Shown here piece after piece: positions 5,258 to 7,078 of a stretch of 7,078 nucleotides of DNA. The stretch lies in the NCBI GenBank assembly GCA_011049385.1, contig DSBX01000134.1:1-7078 (forward strand). The letters run 5' to 3'. Position numbers and translations under genes: made by a program. The notes below the pieces were generated by a model that saw nothing but the letters and a program-made list of their open reading frames with translations, ran no database searches and had not been told where the DNA came from. Origin of the DNA: Caldifarciminota bacterium. Lineage in GTDB: Bacteria > Hydrothermota > Tepidihabitantia > Tepidihabitantales > Tepidihabitantaceae. Numbering within the stretch: position 1 is the stretch's first letter; the number at the start of each line of letters is the position of its first letter.

Positions 5258-6640
5258 CTACTTTCCGACCTGCTCGGGGTTCTCAAGGATCCCGCAGGTA
5301 ACGTGAGAGCCGACGCCGGCATGGGAGATCCAGAGCGCTCGGCGGCGTTTCGGTATCTGAAGCGACTGCCAGTCCGCAGGCTTCTTCTTGTCGAATCTCT
5401 CCCACATCCCAGTCTCGCCGTGGAACTTGTCGTATTTGTTCTGGAGCTGCCAGAAGCACTCCGCGCCCTGGAAAATGCCCGTTGCGCCGACCGCGTGCAT
5501 TGTTCCGAGCAGGCCGCCCGACAGATTTGATGGGCAGCGCCCGCCGTAGTAGGCATCACCCGAAGTGATATACTCCTCTTCCTTGCCGTAGGGGCGCAGC
5601 CCGATGTCGCCGTACGTCTGGAGGTCGGAAATCGTGAAGGCGTCGTGGAGTTCAACGAGGTCAAGTTCGTCACACGGGTCGCCAGTGATGCCGGCCATCC
5701 GGTAGGCCATGTAGGCTGCGAAGCGCGATGCAAGGAAGCTCTGAAAGCCGGGGAAGGGTTCCTGCATTTCCTTCATGAAGTCATACATTCCTTCGGTTTC
5801 GTTGGGCAGGAGTGGAACTTCCATGTCTCTGCGGTCGGCAACGCGCAGGGTGTGGGTGCCGCCACAGATGTGGAGGCGCATCGGGTGGTCAGATAGCTTG
5901 TAGGCGGTTTCCTCGTCGCAGAGCAGAACTGAGGCGGACCCCACGCTCATGACGCAGCATTCCAGCATCCGCAGCGGGTCGCAGACCATTCGGCCACCTA
6001 GTACTTCCTCGACGGTATGTTTGCCCGGGTTCTGGGCGAAAGGCGAAGAGCAGGCGTACAACCGATTCTTGACCGCGATCTTCGCCCGGATTTCCTCGCT
6101 GACCTTGTAGATGTCGGCGAAGCGGCGGGCCATCGGTGCGTAGTAGCTGGCGTACATCCGCGCGAGCCGGGTCTCGAAGTCCTTGCAGGCTGCGGTCGAG
6201 ATATAGAAGTTGCCTGTGCGGGTATCGACCTCGTCCATTCGTTCCCAGCCGGTGACCAGCGTGCAGTTGGAATAGCCCGAGGCGACTGTGTTGGCACCGA
6301 CCAAGACCGCGTAGCCACCGGTGGCCCCGCCGGTCTTGACGCCGACGTTGGGTAGCGGGTCAAGCCCGAGGTAGTCATGAATCTTGGCTTCGCACAGGAG
6401 TTGGTCCTGGAAGTGATCGGCAAACTCCCCGTACACCGCCATGTTGACAAGACCTTTGACCTCATGCGGCGGCAGTTTGAGGTCGTTTTCCTCGAGCATC
6501 ATCCGGAAGCCCCGCATTACCAACTCCTCCAGCTTGTACTCCGGGTACGACTTCCGGTAGTCGGTGGTTCCGGCCGCGACCATATAGACCGGGCGCTGGA
6601 ACCGGGGAACGCGGAGGTTCCCTCTCTTGAACTTGATCAT
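5258..6640 (-). CDS. Thiolase-fold acyl-CoA enzyme (SCPx/Ltp-like), nucleophilic Cys replaced by Gly
   Basis: The 460-residue product follows SCPx-type thiolases throughout. NVGVKTGGATGGYAVLVGAN (98-117) matches the segment that holds the nucleophile in SCPx (VNNNCATGSTAL), but the Cys is Gly105. VELHDAFTISDLQTYGDIGL (329-348) matches the HDCF motif with His332. GRCPSNLSGGLLGTMHAVGATG (367-388) matches the NPSGG...GHPxGATG motif with His382 retained, although GHP is MHA. The C-terminal HAGVGSHVTCG lacks the CxG cysteine. Without the acyl-accepting Cys, ordinary thiolysis is unlikely. Ltp-type thiolase-fold aldolases paired with DUF35 proteins also lack it and perform retro-aldol cleavage, but those carry YDCF where this has HDAF. 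Start: ATG 6640 has AAGGAGG 6 bases upstream; the longer frame to 6694 has no family sequence. The adjacent DUF35 gene is the likely partner. Function is a CoA-linked C-C bond reaction or a non-catalytic scaffold. Confidence 0.9.
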   Translation of the reverse strand: MIKFKRGNLRVPRFQRPVYMVAAGTTDYRKSYPEYKLEELVMRGFRMMLEENDLKLPPHEVKGLVNMAVYGEFADHFQDQLLCEAKIHDYLGLDPLPNVGVKTGGATGGYAVLVGANTVASGYSNCTLVTGWERMDEVDTRTGNFYISTAACKDFETRLARMYASYYAPMARRFADIYKVSEEIRAKIAVKNRLYACSSPFAQNPGKHTVEEVLGGRMVCDPLRMLECCVMSVGSASVLLCDEETAYKLSDHPMRLHICGGTHTLRVADRRDMEVPLLPNETEGMYDFMKEMQEPFPGFQSFLASRFAAYMAYRMAGITGDPCDELDLVELHDAFTISDLQTYGDIGLRPYGKEEEYITSGDAYYGGRCPSNLSGGLLGTMHAVGATGIFQGAECFWQLQNKYDKFHGETGMWERFDKKKPADWQSLQIPKRRRALWISHAGVGSHVTCGILENPEQVGK

Positions 6641-6770
6641 CGGTTTCCTCCTTGGTGAAACTAAGACAGCACGTCTATCCTGGTCCTGGCGCATAGTTGA
6701 CGACGGGCCTCTGGCTACAGGCGGAGGCCGTCACCTAACCCGGGCAATCATAGGAGACGCAGCTGGCAAG
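6641..6770 (-). promoter_or_regulatory. Leader region of the thiolase cluster
   Basis: This is a 130-base gap between the kinase stop and the thiolase start. It carries the strong AAGGAGG at 6653-6647 that fixes the thiolase ATG, and a hairpin with arms GGCCTC (6706-6711) and GAGGCC (6724-6729). I found no promoter with two convincing boxes. The cluster promoter is probably here, because the gap is the largest between same-strand genes, but it cannot be placed. The hairpin has no T-run and could serve as the end of the kinase transcript or as a 5' leader structure. Confidence 0.4.
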
Positions 6771-7078
6771 TCAAGGTTGTCGGTTGTGGAGGCTCGGGTT
6801 TTCTTGAGGTCCGTCCCGGGGCAGTCGGATGGTGAAGACCGAGCCCTTGCCGTGCACCGATTCGACGCTGACCCCGCCGCCGTGTTCCCGGGCGATGGTC
6901 GCGACGATGGCGAGACCGAGCCCGGTGCCGGGGATGTCCGGCCGGTCCTGCCGGCTGACGCGCTGGAAACGATGGAAGAGCTTGTCGAGGTCCTCGGTCC
7001 TGATGCCGATGCCGCGGTCGCGAACCGACACCTCGACCGCGGCGCTGACCCCCTCTCCTTTATCCCCTCCCCCTTGAG
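6771..7078 (-). CDS. Sensor histidine kinase, C-terminal HATPase domain (5' part beyond window)
   Basis: The reverse frame is open from the right window edge to TGA at 6773-6771 (102 codons visible). It encodes the second half of a GHKL ATPase domain: G1 box VRDRGIGI, F box region LFHRFQRV, G2 box GTGLGLAIV, and the closing strand GKGSVFTIRLP, followed by a short polar tail of about 15 residues. The H box and N box, and any sensor domains, lie outside. The kinase would autophosphorylate on His and pass phosphate to a response regulator, not seen here. Although a GTG at 7031 could be read as a start, the domain is cut there (the strand AAVEVSV continues upstream), so the gene extends past the edge. 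The first visible codons (QGGGDKGEG) are low complexity and coincide with a purine-rich repeat-like stretch. Confidence 0.88.
   Translation of the reverse strand, partial: QGGGDKGEGVSAAVEVSVRDRGIGIRTEDLDKLFHRFQRVSRQDRPDIPGTGLGLAIVATIAREHGGGVSVESVHGKGSVFTIRLPRDGPQENPSLHNRQP
7051..7078. repeat. Low-complexity CCCTCTCC/CCCCTCCCCC tract inside the kinase frame
   Basis: The plus strand reads CCCTCTCCTTTATCCCCTCC then CCCTTGAG to the window edge. It resembles the left arm of the CT-rich/GA-rich palindromic repeats often found between genes in GC-rich bacteria, and the TTGAG at the edge could be the loop. It stays in frame with the kinase, coding Gly/Asp/Lys/Glu residues directly before the G1-box strand. 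The right arm is off the window, so repeat status is not proven. Confidence 0.4.

Noticed and set aside
6641..6694. Longer N-terminus for the thiolase starting at 6694
   Set aside because: A consensus AAGGAGG sits 6 bases before the ATG at 6640, and the 18 extra residues are basic and unlike thiolases.
6706..6729. Intrinsic terminator for the histidine kinase
   Set aside because: The stem is only 6 bp with a 12-base loop and there is no T-run; kept only as a note in the leader entry.

Overview
This is a GC-rich bacterial window with short intergenic gaps. No rRNA, tRNA or marker protein allows a firm taxonomic call. A RAYT transposase, a decayed IS110 element, a bacterial EF-G and a thiolase/DUF35 pair together would suit an uncultured candidate-phylum genome (for example a WOR-3-like or other FCB-type lineage). 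That placement is inference at low confidence.

Left part (1 to about 1320) is mobile-element debris. A leftward REP-associated tyrosine transposase (RAYT) starts at 233 and runs off the left edge. Back to back with it is a rightward, 5'-truncated IS110-family transposase (about 261-956) that keeps the C-terminal Tnp (serine) domain but has lost the RuvC-like DEDD domain. Its non-coding tail (957 to about 1280) contains a strong nested RNA fold built on a 12-bp inverted repeat, with a GNRA-capped hairpin downstream. It is a good candidate for a remnant IS110/IS1111-type bridge RNA. Related direct repeats lie near both ends of the block (261-298 and 1278-1317).

Middle and right (1428-6640): all genes are on the minus strand and form a compact cluster. 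In transcription order they are a thiolase-fold enzyme (6640-5258), its DUF35 zinc-ribbon/OB-fold partner (5248-4745), a pyruvate-kinase-C-terminal-like protein of the COG1751 type (4667-4053), a HIT-family nucleotide hydrolase/transferase (4060-3614), and elongation factor G (3539-1428). The thiolase, DUF35 and HIT genes have AGGAGG Shine-Dalgarno sites. The gaps are 9 bp and 77 bp, followed by an 8-bp overlap. EF-G differs: it has its own sigma70-like promoter so close to the ATG that the mRNA may be leaderless, preceded by interleaved inverted repeats. The thiolase has Gly where the nucleophilic Cys should be, so together with its DUF35 partner it may be an aldolase-like or otherwise non-thiolytic enzyme.

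Right edge (6771-7078): the C-terminal ATPase domain of a sensor histidine kinase, also on the minus strand and cut by the window end. Just before its G1 box the reading frame passes through a purine-rich, low-complexity stretch that resembles an intergenic palindromic repeat.

I see no CRISPR array and no obvious defence system. The most unusual items are the IS110 tail RNA fold, the Cys-less thiolase with DUF35 partner, the interleaved repeats and possible leaderless start of fusA, and the repeat-derived coding stretch in the kinase.
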